Below the pieces are notes generated by a model. It did no database searches. It worked only from the letters and a program-made list of their open reading frames with translations, and was not told the origin of the DNA. Made by a program: the position numbers and the translations under genes. DNA of 64,000 nt from Cinclus cinclus (Eukaryota > Chordata > Aves > Passeriformes > Cinclidae): positions 58,650,006-58,714,005 of the forward strand of contig NC_085047.1 in the NCBI RefSeq assembly GCF_963662255.1, written 5' to 3'. Numbering within the stretch: the first letter of the stretch is position 1; the number at the start of each line of letters is the position of its first letter. Below, one piece after another: positions 48,101-62,568 of the stretch.

Positions 48101-51100
48101 TATAGCACGGGTCCCAGGGAGAAACAGACTTTCATCTAAATTCCAGGTCTGTGTTTTTTCTATGAGCCAGCAATTATCAGTACCAGGCTGCAGAAAAACA
48201 TCCCAACATCCAAACCCTTTGAACAGGGCATAAAAGACATTCTGTTTGAGAAATCAATGGAAAAACAGATGCCTAAATGGGTGCAAAGTGGTGCTGCTGC
48301 TATTAGCAATGCAATGATTAATGAATTCAAGTATTTGGGATACAGTTAACCCTTTTCACAGACTCATCTAGGCATTTAAATAGAACTTGTATGATTTGAC
48401 TTCTTCCTAAGCCACACAAATAGCCTATTATGCATTGGGTTACAACAGATTCAGGGACAAACACGGCACTGACATGCAGAACTTTGAAGAAACTCCCCTA
48501 GCATTAAAATAGGCAGAACATCCCTCCCCCCTCTCCCAAACCCATTAGGCTAATGGCAAAAAAAAAAAAAAATAGCACCACAGCTTGAGCAGCCGCAGAC
48601 ACTCTGCTCTGGTTGTTGCATTCTTTCTGTTTGGCCTCTGAAGGGGTGAAGTAGCCCTTTCCCATGTCTCCTGTGCAGGTGTGAAGAAGACAAGCCCTAC
48701 CAGCCTATTTTAAGTCCAGTGTCTTTGAGAGAGAGGAGGCTTTCTGGAGTTGGGAAGGAGAGCTTCTGGCTTTGCCCTGAGCTGCTGTTTTCTACCTAAT
48801 GTTATTGAATGGGTCTTCAAACAGGGCTGTACAGAAGCTGTAAGGTGGTTTCCCTCCCCACCACTATTTTCATAAGGTAGTTGTTTACTATGAGATCAAA
48901 CATGTTGCTTATTTGTGTCATACTATCTCAGATATAACTCTTTTAAAGTGAAGTGGTTTACAAAGGTTATCCACAGTTGTCTGTAGCCTCCCGTTTCTTC
49001 AGGATCCTGAGTAATCTGCAGTTACCGGGATAAGACACCTGATAATTCTCCCTCCAAAAGGACAGGGTAAAAGCATGCAGAGCCTGCCTAGTGCTGATAG
49101 CAATTCTACTCATTGAATCGTTGAAGCTGAGGAAGCTACAGCTGCCAAAAAAAAACCAGAACATTTTTAAATTAAGACACCACACAGACCCAGGAAAATT
49201 CTCACTTAGCAAATGAAATGAGGACAAACAGCAAAAGAGAGCTGATTTTAGCAGCTAACTTTCCTTCAAGGGTGCATCAAGCTTCTTTTTTATTTTCTAA
49301 TCGGCTCTCCTGGCGGGTGTAGAAGGGGGAGAAGTGCAAGACCTCAGTCATCCATTCAAATCTGGTTCACGCCGTAGGTGTGCATGGGAAGATCAGTACC
49401 ATCACTCTGACCCTTGTTTTGCCATAAAAAGGCAAGACTTCAACACTCTTCACCTTCTGTACTCAGGCAGAGTGGCGTCTCCTTTCACATTTCCTCCTGC
49501 TTCCATGTAGCTGGTGCTTTTGAATTCTCCAGAGCACAGTGTATAACTGAGCTGCTGAGAGTTATCACAGGGGACTGGGACTACAGTGTAGAAGTGGCCG
49601 AGGCATGCAGTTATTCGTCTATATTTATCCTGACGGGAAGGGAAGTGGAAGTAAGAGGAGAGGTATGTTGGTGGAATTGAGCAGCAGGAAGGACATGACA
49701 TTTCAAAGGAGGGAAAATGCAAATGAGAATTTACTGAAGGCTAGTTAAAGGGAAGGGAAGATGGAGCTGAACAGAGGAGCCTATGTATCCGGCAGAGAGA
49801 GTGCTGTGGTGTTGTGCTCTGTGCCTCTGCATAGCTTTCCCGTCAACAAAGAATTGAAAAGAGTATATAGGTTTCCTTTTCACATACAGCTTTCTAATTC
49901 ACTCAACCATACCATTCCTTTCCCCACCTCAAGTAAGCAAGAGAGTACAAGAAGACTGAAATAAATGAGAAAGTAAGAAAGGCACACTCTTTCACACTCT
50001 TAGGAATGTCAGACTAAATGTATAATTTCTGCAGCTCCATAGAAGGCAGTGAAGCTGAAATTACTTCTTCATGTATGGATTACAGTATTGCATAGTGATT
50101 TTTAGGCATCCATAAAATGCAGTGTAAATAGTTTATGCTCAGTCCTGCGGGTGAGGTGCTTTGTTGGATTACTTCTATTAGATCATGGTTATTCTGCAAG
50201 CTTAAGGAAATATCTTATTGGAAGATTTAGTACAAATGAGGGAATTATTTTGACAAAAAATGTGGAAAATATTTGCAGATTGCTAAGATGAAAATTTGAA
50301 AGTACCTCCATTTGAAGAAAGCTAGAAAAATAGTTTAAAAATATACAGCAGAATTGTGCAAGCACAGGCAGCACAGGAAGAACAAATAAAGTTATTATAC
50401 CCATTTTTTTTTTAAGACAGGAGAAAATCAGAGACACAAGAAAGGCAAAAGAGACACCATGCCAGACAACTTTCTGATAGATAATGGGCAATCCAAACCT
50501 GTTGTCTTGTGTCCTTTCTTAGCTTATGTCTGACAGCCATCTGCTAGGTTTTGGTGTAAATCACACCTACATGGACTCAGTTCTTGTATTTTCTTCCTGA
50601 AGGAATAAAAAAGTTCACTGGGGTGGAGGACAAATGGAAGTCAGTATTCTTTAATATGGAACAGATTCATATTCAGGTTGTTTCATACAAAGTAATCAAA
50701 GCAAAAAAAAATTTTGCAAGAAATCGGATTAGCAGGATAGAAACATAAACATTGAACACAATAATAATAGATTTAAATTAAACAGAAGTGCATAAGGAGG
50801 CTAAACTTTTCAGTCACAATCTGTTGTGTTAGTGTAGATCCACAGACTGGTAAATTCTGTGGTGTCTGGTTCTTAAGGAATAAATGTCACTTTGTGTCCT
50901 CTGATTGCATCTGAAGTCAATAAATCCATCTGCTGCCTTTCACGCATGTAGAATGCATTTTCATCCCCTCCGAGCCATGTTTGTTGGCCAGCTTGCTATA
51001 AATAAATGACCTGCACGACACATTCATATCCTTGAATTTCAGCCATTAATTTGAGTATGCATATTTCAGTCTCTCTCAGGTACAGGAAAAAAGGGGAGCA

Positions 51101-54100
51101 TCAACAGCAATAGTTCTAAAGTGCTTTGCTTGCCATTATAGGCTGTCAAATGTGATTTTAAAATATTTGACAAATTATAAATAAAGACAACAGGTAATTT
51201 CAAAAAGAGCAGTCTATTTTAATTTCTTTTTTGTGATACATTCTCTCAGAGTCCCTGGTAGTGCCTCTGTAGACTGAGGGAAATATGGAGAATAACAAAC
51301 ATCTCCTTTCATTAAATGAATGCAACACCTTTATTTCATCATAATATGTTAACTTGTCAAAACTCATCATCTTCATGCTACACAATAAAACACTCTTTGA
51401 TGCAATGCAGTACTGTTTTGATGCCCAGCTCACCTAGAAGAAAAATTCCACATAAACTATTTTGTATCCTTTGTTGCTTTGCCTTGCCAAATTTTCCCTT
51501 TAAAGATAATGACTGAGATGTTAATTGACATATTGTTTGGAAAAATTCTGAAGAAACCTCTTCCATTGAATCAGTCTTTACATACTATTTTTCATTCTTA
51601 CATGTTTGTATTTTTCTTTTGATACAAATAATATTTTCTCCCTTTTCTTCTCTCAGAGAAACTTGAATTTTATTCCAATTTTGAAGAAATTCAAGCCAGT
51701 TGTCAATAAAGAGTGTCCTATCTTATTAAAGACCAAAACTAAACAGAATTAATGGTCTTTAATATTGCTCCCACATGTAGTAGGGCTGCTTTTCATCACT
51801 TGATGTGGGCATGATTTCTTTTTTAGAATAACACTATTGCTAAGACACCCACACAGCTGCCCTCTTGACTTGCTGAATTTCTAACTTATGTTTTATATCA
51901 GGTTGTTTGGCATAGAAGCAGACTGAAGAAAGAATATTTTTAAGGAAAAAAGTGCTCTTCTCAATCAGAAGTATAAGGACAGTCTGGTTCACTTGTGCCG
52001 CATGACTGAAGTTTCGTCTCTTTGCTCGCATTTTTGGTGAGAACTGAAATATCCTCCAAAAGAAATTGTGGATCTCGAGGGAGAATAGAAGGGTAGAGCC
52101 TGCAAGCTATTATTCACCAGGATGTTACGAAAATATCTTTCATGTGTCAAGTGGTACGATGTAGGTGGTGCAATTTAGCATTATCTTGCATCACTACTCG
52201 TCTATCACCATGCTTTTAAAAATTATCCCTGTCCTTGGCATGGTGTTCACACACAAAATGATTTCACTTTTAACTTTCCTGCAAAACAAATCCAGATTTC
52301 AAAACAATAGAAGCAGCCCAGGATAGGACTAACCAATCTTTACTAAAATTTGTATACTTATATATACATATAAAATAGGATTTTATTTTTTTTTAATTTC
52401 ATAGGCACTGATAGAGAGAGAATATTCTATTTTAATAACCTAAAGAATGAGTTTGTAAATCTTTGCAGCAAGGATTTAAAGAAAACCCATGCAGTAATAT
52501 GGAACTGAATTTGAAGTTTCAAATTAGATTATTTGCAGAATTGGCTATTTTACACCCTACTCCAGAAAGTAGTAGGCAAAAAGCTCTCATGGAACTTTGT
52601 CCTTCCGTGACTGATGTAGCAATATGGGCTGTGGTAACCCAGGCATCTGATCAACAACTTCACCTTGGCTGTAAATGAAATGTTGGGAAGAGATTTAAAA
52701 AAGGAAACAGGAAAGAGGAAGATAATTTCAATAGAAAAAGAATAATGCCTAGGATCATGAGCAGGCAAGTAGTTTTAGATTTTCATCAGTACAAGAAAAA
52801 AGATTCAATTCGTACAACATGACAGTATAAAGTGGCATATAAAGAGGTGCCAAGAGAGTTTCAAAGCCTTTACCTATTGAGTCCTACTGAAAATGCCAGA
52901 TTCGAATTATATAGAGGATAAAGGGAATATTTTGTACAAAACAAAACATGCAGACATTATCCTCTCTGGCAGTAGGGAGGCTTTTAACCTGAGAATGTCT
53001 AGATTGGTTATCTGGGGCACAGCACACTGTTCTGAAAATACATAATATATATTTTAAAACTACTGGATAGCACTGGAGTAAAACCTAGGGGTTTTCAACC
53101 TTATTATAGTGACCCTCTGATTCAAAGAGACTGGATATATATTATACATTTACTTGAATATAATCAAATTTACAAAGATTAGGGATACAATTCTATTCTT
53201 GTTTTTGTTCTATATTGTCTCCTGTCCACAAAGTCTGGTTTGGCTTTTTTTAACCCTTTTACAGCAGTAAAGTCCATGGGAAACTGTTTTTTTATCTTGG
53301 ACTGTAGAGATCCTTTCACCACTTGGGCAGAGAGATGTGATCCTCAGAAGATCTAGGTCAGTATGAATCCAAGTCTCCAACATTCTACACTTCTAAGTGT
53401 AAAATAAGAAATAAGACAGTAACTAAAACAGTGTGGGATGAAGCCTTTAACTAAAAGCTCACAAAGCAAGTGTGGAAACGTGTGCATATTCTATAAGGCA
53501 TCTGATCCGGTACCTCTTGGCAAGGTAACTGAGAGTTTAGAACAATAAAAAATTAAGATAATAGTCAGTGGTTTAAAACTCCACTGATTGAAAGGTGCCT
53601 TGTCTTTAAAGGGTTGCTTCAGGTTCTAAAGGGATTTGCTGTTATTCTCCACTATCATCAGTAATTCCAAAGCAAGCAAGCATACTGTGTTACAACTGTT
53701 TCCAGATGATATAAATTTTGCAGGAATAGCAAGTACTGCAGAATACAGGTGACTGAGCCCTCTCAACTATTTGATAAGCTAACTGTGAAAGTTTTAGGGC
53801 AGTCATGTGCAAAACCATACTTTGAAGAAAAACAGAAAGCATCTGAGGTCATGGAAGCTAGAGACTGAGCATATGCTCTCAGCCTGATCCTCTTAGTAAG
53901 GGTGGGCACAATCTTTGCTGTATAATAGGAAACCGTATAATTTCTGACATTGGTGCAGCAGCCACTGTAATAGCAGCCAGCATTGATGCTGGCCTCAACA
54001 CTGCGAATGTCCACTAGACTCATAAATAAAGAATCAAAAGGTTACAAAACAATCAGAATTATTTGTTCCACCATTGAAGTTAGCCTTAATTTCTGATCAT

Positions 54101-57100
54101 TGGAATTCCTGGCATATTTCTCTGTAGAAAGAAAGACTCCTATCCAACTAAATCACTATTCCATGTACTGAGAATTAGAAATTGTGATCAAGAAATCAAA
54201 CTTTTTGTTAGGCAACACTTTAAGGAGATTGAGCACACTGTATTGTTATCATTTTACAGCAATGCCTGTTTTTTACTCTCTTCACCAATACAGGCTCCTA
54301 CTATATGCTCTTTTTTTCTTTCTTTCTTTCTTTTTCTTGTGGGAGGTAGAAGGGCAAAGGGGATCCTTTCTGATATTTGTGTTTTGGCTACAGTTAATGC
54401 AAAAGGACCTCCTTGTGTCCCCAGTGAGGAGGAAAGCTGTGACAAAAAGGTTGGGCCTGTTCCTGAAAATAGTGCTTATATGTTTCTTTCCATTTTTATT
54501 AATCCAATTATTTTAGTGTGTATGCTCACAGACACATAACCTCAGACTAAGGATTATCCTGCAAAGGTTTATGCACGAATTTGACTTGATGCACTGCAAG
54601 CTCAGAAACAAGGTGGTCCTACTGAGTATCACCAAGCAATTGTCAGTTCTTTGATCCCAAACTTCCCACTGTTTCTCTGTAGAACCTAGAATGCTGTTGC
54701 AAATACTGATATTAACATTAAAAAGCTTGCAATACTTCAAAGTTAGCCTTGTCCCTTCTGTTGAGATTAGTTCAGAAGTTTTCTTGTGGTTTTGGGGGTT
54801 TTATTTTCAAACTAAGCACTGAGGGCAAAATTCTCCTCCTTTGAGGAACCCAAAGCATGGAGCTGACTTCTGCAGATTGTCTGCTCTGAAAGTGAGGAAA
54901 ACTCTGTGCACGGACACAAAGCATTGTCAGCTGAGAGCTCATTTGCTGGATCGTCTCTCCTTTTTAATTCTGCTTAATTCTATCACTGAAATAAGGACAA
55001 CAAGGTCTATTTTGGGGTTTAAATGTAATTTATTATGTAATTGTTGCTCAGTTAATGAGTTTACGTGGGATACAATAATACAGAATTTCAATGGTACTTT
55101 AAGTCTGTCTTGCAAATCACTGCCATGTTTCTACTTGTTTAGGATCAGTGCTGTCAAATATTAACAATATACAGGAAATATGTCCTTCTTTTTCAGGAAA
55201 TGCTTGTATCATTGAGTCAGTAAAACTGTTTCAGCTTAAGAGAATCAGATTTAAATACCACTTAGAGACATGCCTAACATTTATAAAAATAATAAATATT
55301 AGTGGTATATTAAGTATTTGCTTAAATTCAGAAGCTAACAGACTAACTACCTTTGTGTTACTCTTTTTCTTTCCATATACAACATTATATAACAGCTTGA
55401 TGAAAGATTTGCTATTAAACATTTCTGAAAATATTTTCAGGACATGTATGTTCTGTACAATACAGCAATTTTGGGTCTTGTGCAATACTGCAAATAATAT
55501 ATCTCTATGTTCCATGTATATTATGAGTGTGTATTCCTTGATAGTTGGAGGGAGAAACAAACAAAAAAGGCTTCTGAGGACAGACAATATTATTTAATTT
55601 CACCATCAGAGATCATATTATTTGCTTTTAAATCATAAATAATTTTATTTAAAATTTACATTTATTTAAATTGAAAATATATGTGGTATCACCAAACTGG
55701 TGAAACTTCTGATAGTAACCCTGTAACTCAAATTTCCCCCTTTTCCTGCCTTGTAACTGGAGGCAAGTTATAAGGTTCAGGCTGGATTCTCTATTATAAT
55801 TCAATTTTGCTGGAAGGAAGAGGCTGATGGGAATGCCACACTTTTAATTCCCATCACTAGGTCCACACCCTATTTACTCTAACTCCTTCTTTACTTTGTC
55901 CTTCTTACCATGGGCTAATGGATGATTCTGGTCCCACTTTCCACTGACAGTATTTAGTCCATTTATGCCTAGGAAACTATATGAACAAGAAATAAAGAAT
56001 AACAATATCAGATCTATGGCAGCCAGTGAGCTTTATTCATTCTCCAGCCACAGATTGGTCATTGATGCAATTTATAGCTTCAGCAGATCTTTTCCAGATA
56101 TAAAACAGAATATTTTGTGTCCTTGTCTTGCTTTTTAGAACCCCAACAATAATTTTCCAGACATTATTTCCCTCTTGTATTTTTCTGTCATTTTGCTTCT
56201 CTCTCCTCCAGATTATTTTGTGTCACATATTCTGACATAATCCAAGAAAACAACAGATGGCAACTTCATCCAAGTGGGTGTTATCCACTGCAAAACAGGA
56301 GCTTGTTTTCCAGTAATTTCCTGCCTTTCAGGTTAAAAGTTGCAGAACCTACTGCAGTGCTCTAATGTGAGTCTCAAATGGGGGTTAGGGTTGGGTTGTC
56401 TTAGGCAAAGTCTGCTGCTTTCAGTAAGATGAGATGGACCCCTCCTCTCAATCAAAATTTTGAATCCAACCTCACTGAGTAGATTTGGATGTGCGATTTC
56501 TAATGTGCAATGTGTGAGTAGCAGTGATAATGTAGTCCAGCAGAAGAAACAGAGATAGTATATTGAAAAGTAAAATGTTGAGAAGTTGTGTGGTTATGTG
56601 GGAAACAAACAGCTGGCAGATTAAAAGGCTTGGAAGAGAAGCAGTAAGAGGGAAAGGAATAAAGATCATACAAAGGAGAAAAGTGGTAAAGAGTGAAGGA
56701 AGGAAGGAGAGAAGGATGGATATAAAATATAGGAGGGCATATTTAACCATGCAATGGTGTCACTGAACTCCTCCTGAGCAGTTCCATTTCTTCAAAACTT
56801 TAGGGTTTCCAGTTGTGCCAAAAAACCCCAATGAAAATAAATGCTCTAAAATTTACTATGAGACATATTTTTATTTGATTTCTTTGGATAGAAGTGGGGC
56901 AGTATCTGTATTTTGCCCTGACAAACAGCAAAGGAAAATTTTCCTTCTGATCCTCAACGAAAAATATCCTTTTCATCAGCAAAGAGAGAGGAGTGCAGAT
57001 ACTTTGAGCTACACATGGTGATTAGCTATGAAATGGGGAAGTAAGCATAAAAACGTGAGAAAATCTAGCTTAGGTCACAGATAAATTTTCAGCTTTTTTC

Positions 57101-57700
57101 TTTTGCTGGGCCTTCTCAGACTACAGCTTAACCAGTACAGCAGGCTACAGCTAACATACATAATAACTGCTACTGAAGAAAGTGGTATGCATTATTAAAA
57201 ATAGTGTCAGAACACAGGAAAAAATACTGAGAATATAAAAGCAAAAGTAGGGGATAACCTTTAATTCTAGGATAAAAGGGAACTAGAATATAGGGCATGT
57301 CTATTGTCACAACTGAAGAGATTTCAAAAGGCATACAAAAAAGAGCAATTCAAATCAGACAAAGATGTAAGTAGTTAATTGGCTTCACCTCACCTGCCTT
57401 TGGGTGTCTAAAGTAACCCATTTGACCTGAGCTGGTGAGGCCAAGCTCCCACTGGAAGGAAACAGGTGTTTCAAAATAACAATTCATCTGAACTGTACCT
57501 TCCTTAGGTTAAGAGGAAGTGTCCTTCCAGGCTGTCTCCTTTTTTCTCTCGAGTATAAGGTGGACCTTCTGCTGGTTGCTCAAACTTTGGTGACGTTTCT
57601 ATTTGCTCAGGCTAGAGCAATACTAGGCAACCCAGGATATGCAGTGTCACCACAGAAAGCATCAATACCTTGTTGAGATGAGGGAGACTTTTGTACTGGG
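45168..57700. other. Intergenic sequence, no feature recognised
   Basis: About 12.5 kb of AT-rich sequence. It holds short homopolymers (A run at 46122-46140, A run near 48560), a TTTC microsatellite (54311-54337) and a weak GGAA-like stretch near 56697-56716. A 149-codon plus-strand frame at 55148-55597 and a 118-codon frame opposite it lie in very AT-rich DNA and show no domain. No exon of a neighbouring gene is recognised. Confidence 0.5.
54311..54337. repeat. (TTTC)n microsatellite
   Basis: A short pyrimidine-only repeat: T7 followed by TTTC/CTTT units. Simple repeat only. Confidence 0.8.
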
Positions 57701-57711
57701 TCTGGGAGGAC

Positions 57712-57840
57712 TGTGGTGAGTGAACCCCAGCCAACACCTGAACACCCACACAGCCACTCACTCATCCCTCTCTCCCATGAGACAGAGAATAAACAAGCAT
57801 CTGTGTTGTATTGGCACTTGGCCAAGGTCAATCCACCACA
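57712..57840. mobile_element. Degraded LTR-like remnant, possibly composite
   Basis: The segment TGTGGTGAGTGAACCCCAGC, CAACACCTGAACACCCACAC, AGCCACTCACTCATCCCTC resembles the reverse complement of the 3' end of the LTR family at 110-978 (AACCCCAGCC...CACGCAGCCGCTCACTCACTCC). Immediately right, GGCACTTGGCCAAGGTCAATCCACCACA resembles the plus-strand 3' end of the family at 44160-45167 (GTCAACCCACCACA). It could be one diverged LTR or two juxtaposed fragments. Confidence 0.4.
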
Positions 57841-60800
57841 TAAAGTGGGACCAACCAACTTGATGTGTTGGTCAGTCTCATACTAAAATCCTTTATTTCA
57901 CCTACTTGTCAGGAGGATTTTGTATGTTGATCAACCTGTTGAATTAAAAGATTCCTAAATAATTGTTTACAAACCCTGAGAGCTATAAAAGCAATCTGAA
58001 ATACTGCTATCATTAAATATATTTTGCATACACATTTCTTCCATCAAGAAACATAAAGAATCTAAAGGATGGCTCTTTCCCATGGACTTGTTAATAATGA
58101 GACATCCTTACAGAACCAAGAAATAGGGTTTGTGAAATACATATGTCTTACTTGTAGTGGTAACTTTTTGCCCGAGTTAACACACTTGGCAAGAAATTAA
58201 AATCAAATTCCACATTTCCTGATATGGACAAGGATGTAAGAGAAGAAAAAAATTCTGATTTACTTACACACACATGCACAAAAAGAAGTTCACTACATTT
58301 AGTTGTCTAAACACTTTTCCTGTTTGTTCCACTTAAATTTTTGGTGATTTCAACTGCAATAGATTCTTCAGTTTGTCTCCCTCTAGTGGATCACCCCTTT
58401 TATACGTCAGCAGATATTTTATTTTCAGTTTCTTCCTTTTTCCATCACTGGCATTGTGTGGTCATAATGTTATTATAATAATTGAATAATCTATACACAG
58501 CAATTACTCTATTTCATTCCTGATGACTGCATCATTTAAATTTATATGTGTTCCTATTGCCCCAGGTATCAGCTGTCTGCGCTACAATTCATGGAAAGTA
58601 TTATCAATCCTCTTGTCATTTGAAAATATTACAATTAAACTGCATTGCTTTTTGGTCATTCTTCTGTCTTCTACATGAGTTCATAGAGGCCTATGTAAGC
58701 AGCTTTTTAACTGGTCTTAATTAGGGCCTGGTAAAACAAAATAAAGCTAGGCACTGTTAAATCATGTCACAAATATGGAATGCCTTGTCTAAGCCTACAG
58801 CAAGTACAGTCTTTCAGCAACATAAATATATTCTGTTGCTTGATGAATATAAGACAATATAAGCCTGGTCTTATTTTTCAAAGGATCCGTATGTAATTTG
58901 GGGAAGGATATATTTAATTATAACCAATGTAGAATCTGTCTTAGGTTTATTTGTATCCTCTGCATTATGATCTTAGTGTTTCTGTGGTGAATAAGAGCTC
59001 TTCTGTGTTTAACATCTACAAACCACAGTAAAAAGGTCTATTTCTGCCTCAAAGATCTTGCTCTACAAAAGATAGGGCAGCTGAAAAAGTGGACTTGGCA
59101 AAGAGAAGGTGGGAATGGAAGAAGCAAATAAGAACTGATAGTTGAACTGTTGCTGAATATTATTAGTATTAGCACAGGCTGCCAAACATCTTTGTGACTG
59201 CTGTATTTTATAGGCAAAGAAAAGATTTCAGGCTTACAAACACAGATCTGAAGAAGGAAAATTTCATGACCACTGGTACTGTTATGTCTGAAGGGGCACA
59301 ACTCTTCCAGAGCAGAAGTTTCTTCCTGTGAATACATCCAAACTATACTGTTGATTTTCTTCCCTTTTGTGCCCATCCCAGATAGCACTGCTATTCAAGT
59401 AGGACATAAAATAAATTCTGTTGTAATTAAGCAATTAGCTGCACTATTTAATCTGAGGTTAGATAAGTGGTGTGAGCTGCACTTCACAACTACTTGTGAA
59501 GTTACACCCAGGTTTATTTGTTCCCTGTCCACTGGACTTCCACCTTCCCTTCTTCAAATTCCTTCTAATACTTACGGGAATAATAATGAAGAACAATAGC
59601 AAAAAATTCTCACTGTCAAGCTCCTGTATACTGAGATACTAAGCCACCACACTTTTACTTGGGCCTATTCCCTCACATGGCAGAGTTGATTCATTTTGCA
59701 TCAGCTTAGAGGGTGGAGAGAGAGGAGCTCATACCCATCCCCACTCCCCTTTTTCTGTCTACTTGGGAAGGGATTTCAGGGGTTGATCTGAATGGAAAAA
59801 TTGTCTAAGAGGGCATTAGAACCTTCCCTTCCTTACCTACTGTACTCCCTGCTTCCATAGCAGGCAACATAGTGGTAATTAGATTGCCAGATGCTGTTTG
59901 TGCAGTAGAAAACACAGCCAAAGCACTCTCAAGTTTCAACAACAAAAAAATCCCCTCTTCTGTGAACTTGTGTAATTGTTCTCCTTGGATCGATTCTGCT
60001 AACGCCTACCCACTTGAATAACTGTATTCATTCTTTGAAATCAAAGTATGACTGACTAGCTGCATGCAAACTGGCTTAAGCCCTCAAATTCTAGGCTTTT
60101 GAAGACAAGACTGCATCTGACGTGCTTTGTGCTGCTCTTGAACTACTTCAGCACACTATAAAGCAAGGAAATAAAAGTAGAAATGGAGGCAAGGCTTTTA
60201 AGATGTCCTTAATCTGACCTTCAGAAAGAACCAACAATGAACACTGAGAGAAAATTTGTCAATGAAGAGGAATATTGTCCCAAGTGTAAACAAAAGCTCC
60301 ACATTCCCATTTAAGCATTCTTAGAACATTAATCCATTTAAGATATTAGGACAGAAAAAGACCACTGCTGAGGACAGCAAGTGAAAGTTGAGATGGGTTG
60401 GGTTACTCTGTCCAACTCCATATTCAATTCTGAAAACACATTCAGAGGAATTGGAGGTATTTTCTTATTTAAGAGGCTCCATTGTGGACTTTAAAGGTGT
60501 CTATTTTACCAAAACAAAGGAAAAAAACCCACTTCCTAATGTATGAGCTAACCAGGTACTGGTAGTTTAATTCCTCCAAATTACCATTTTCACATTTCTT
60601 TCACTTGTCATAAAATTGAATCTTCCCAGACAGACTGTCTGATAAAATTACATAGCTAGCTACAGTGCATCAAAGAGAACAAGTGAAAGTAAGTTTCATA
60701 CTCTCACACACTGGTTGACCTAAAAAGAGAGATATTGTATCTCCTGCCTCTTCTTTTAGAATCTATCCTTGGCTCATGCAACTAATGTCTCTAATTTTCA

Positions 60801-62560
60801 GTTTGAACTGTTTAATCTGAACATAATAGAAAAGTAAAACAAAGAGCTGAAACAACAATCAGTTTGTTAAAAGTTTGTCTTTGCCTATTGTGTAAAAGAT
60901 AATGCTGCTGTATTAAAAACATTAAGAGAATTGTAGGGAAGTTGGAGTTCCCCTGGAGGACCTGTGTCAAATAGCCTTGTCCTGATAAAGTAAAGATCGT
61001 ACTTCACTTCAGATATAGACTTTGAATGACAAACATTTTCAAGGTCTTTTCTTTTAGAAAAAAATGCTATCATGGCCTCATGACAGCTGGCTTGACTTTT
61101 TTTTTAATTCCTTACAATTTTTAGGCCATTCTTTAAAAACAGATTTAATCAATTTTCAGTTTAAAATTCCCAGGAAAAAAAAAGTAATCTCATTCATTCT
61201 AATTTATATTAAACACAAGAGACTATACTAATACAACTCTGTGGGATTTCAAATCTCAGCCCAGGTCAATTAGAGCTCTTTTAAATCTGCATTTCCGTAC
61301 ATGTATAGGTTGTGAAGGTTTTCATTCTGTGTTCATGTAATGCTCATGCAGCCATGACATGCAGGCCACACTGACTCTTCCCACAGATGACAGCACAGAA
61401 GGCACAATTTCATGTATTTTATTTACATTGACAAGGTCCAGGGGTCAGGCTGCTGACTGTGAACTCTTCTGTTAGATGGGCCCAGAACATATGCCAGCAG
61501 GGAATTCTCTGGCAGTTCCCTTAAAGCAAGGACTTAGGATATTAATGTCTAAACGGAGCAGCTGGGCGCTCACCTCAGCTTTCATTCTGGAGTAAATACT
61601 TCACTGTGTGCCACTCACAGCTCTGCCCTGTGGCCAGCCAGATGTGTTGACAATTTTACATAAAAGTGATGTCTACAGAGAGGTCAAAGGTTCAGGAATG
61701 AGGCAATAGGTGTTTTCAGTAAGTAATAAGTACTTTTGAGAATATGTAAGCCCCATAAAAGGCCTCAGGCTCTACTGCAGTAATGTTCTAAATTCTGCAG
61801 CTAGAGTATGGTGAAGATACATTCATTAACAGCAAACATGAGCTTGTGAGATTGCCTCACAGTTTATTGAAACTTAACCGTTGTGATACATGGAATTAGC
61901 CTGTGCTTCACAGGGATGACACTGAATTATAGGGGGGCAACATTATTCCTGTCTTCAGGAAATCTGCCATTTTACTGATGATGTTGGGTCAATGGCACAT
62001 GCCACCAATGATACTTTGGAGGTTACTCTGTGCAATCTTCTGTAGACAGCAAAAGGCAGTCCATTGAGACATAATCATTAGGAAAAGCCAAGTTGTTTAT
62101 AACTTAAGGAAAAAGTTAACCTACCATTTCAACATGGAAAGGGATTAAGATTTCAGGTAATCATTGATCAGATTTTGCTTAGCTCTTAATGTATTAACAG
62201 CTCTACTAACATTTTGTGACTGCCTTTGAGCTGTGGGCTGCATCTGGAAAAGCTTTAGAATGTAGGCACATAAAACTGGGATGGAACTAATGTATTTTAC
62301 CCAGATACTACCTGTCAATTCTATTATCCACCTTTGTGCACAGTTGCATAATACTCCAGTTATAGAGTCAAACACTAAACACAAACCAGTGAAGTTTATT
62401 TAGGAGATATTTTATACCAGTGTTGAGGTAGGTGAAAAGGATACCAGATTTGTTTTAGAGGATCATGACAGCCATGAAGAACACAGGAAAGACACCAGTG
62501 CCAGTGAGCATATGTCTGATGCAAGTGCAGACAAATCAAGTAAAACACAAGTGAGCTGAT
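57841..62560. other. Intergenic sequence, no feature recognised
   Basis: About 4.7 kb of AT-rich sequence without recognisable gene, RNA or repeat family. A minus-strand frame of 116 codons at 59038-59388 has no identifiable feature. Confidence 0.5.
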
Positions 62561-62568
62561 ACCCTACA

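Noticed and set aside
55148..55597. 149-codon plus-strand frame
   Set aside because: Very AT-rich, Ile/Asn/Leu-rich translation, an overlapping frame of similar size opposite, no domain. Best read as chance.
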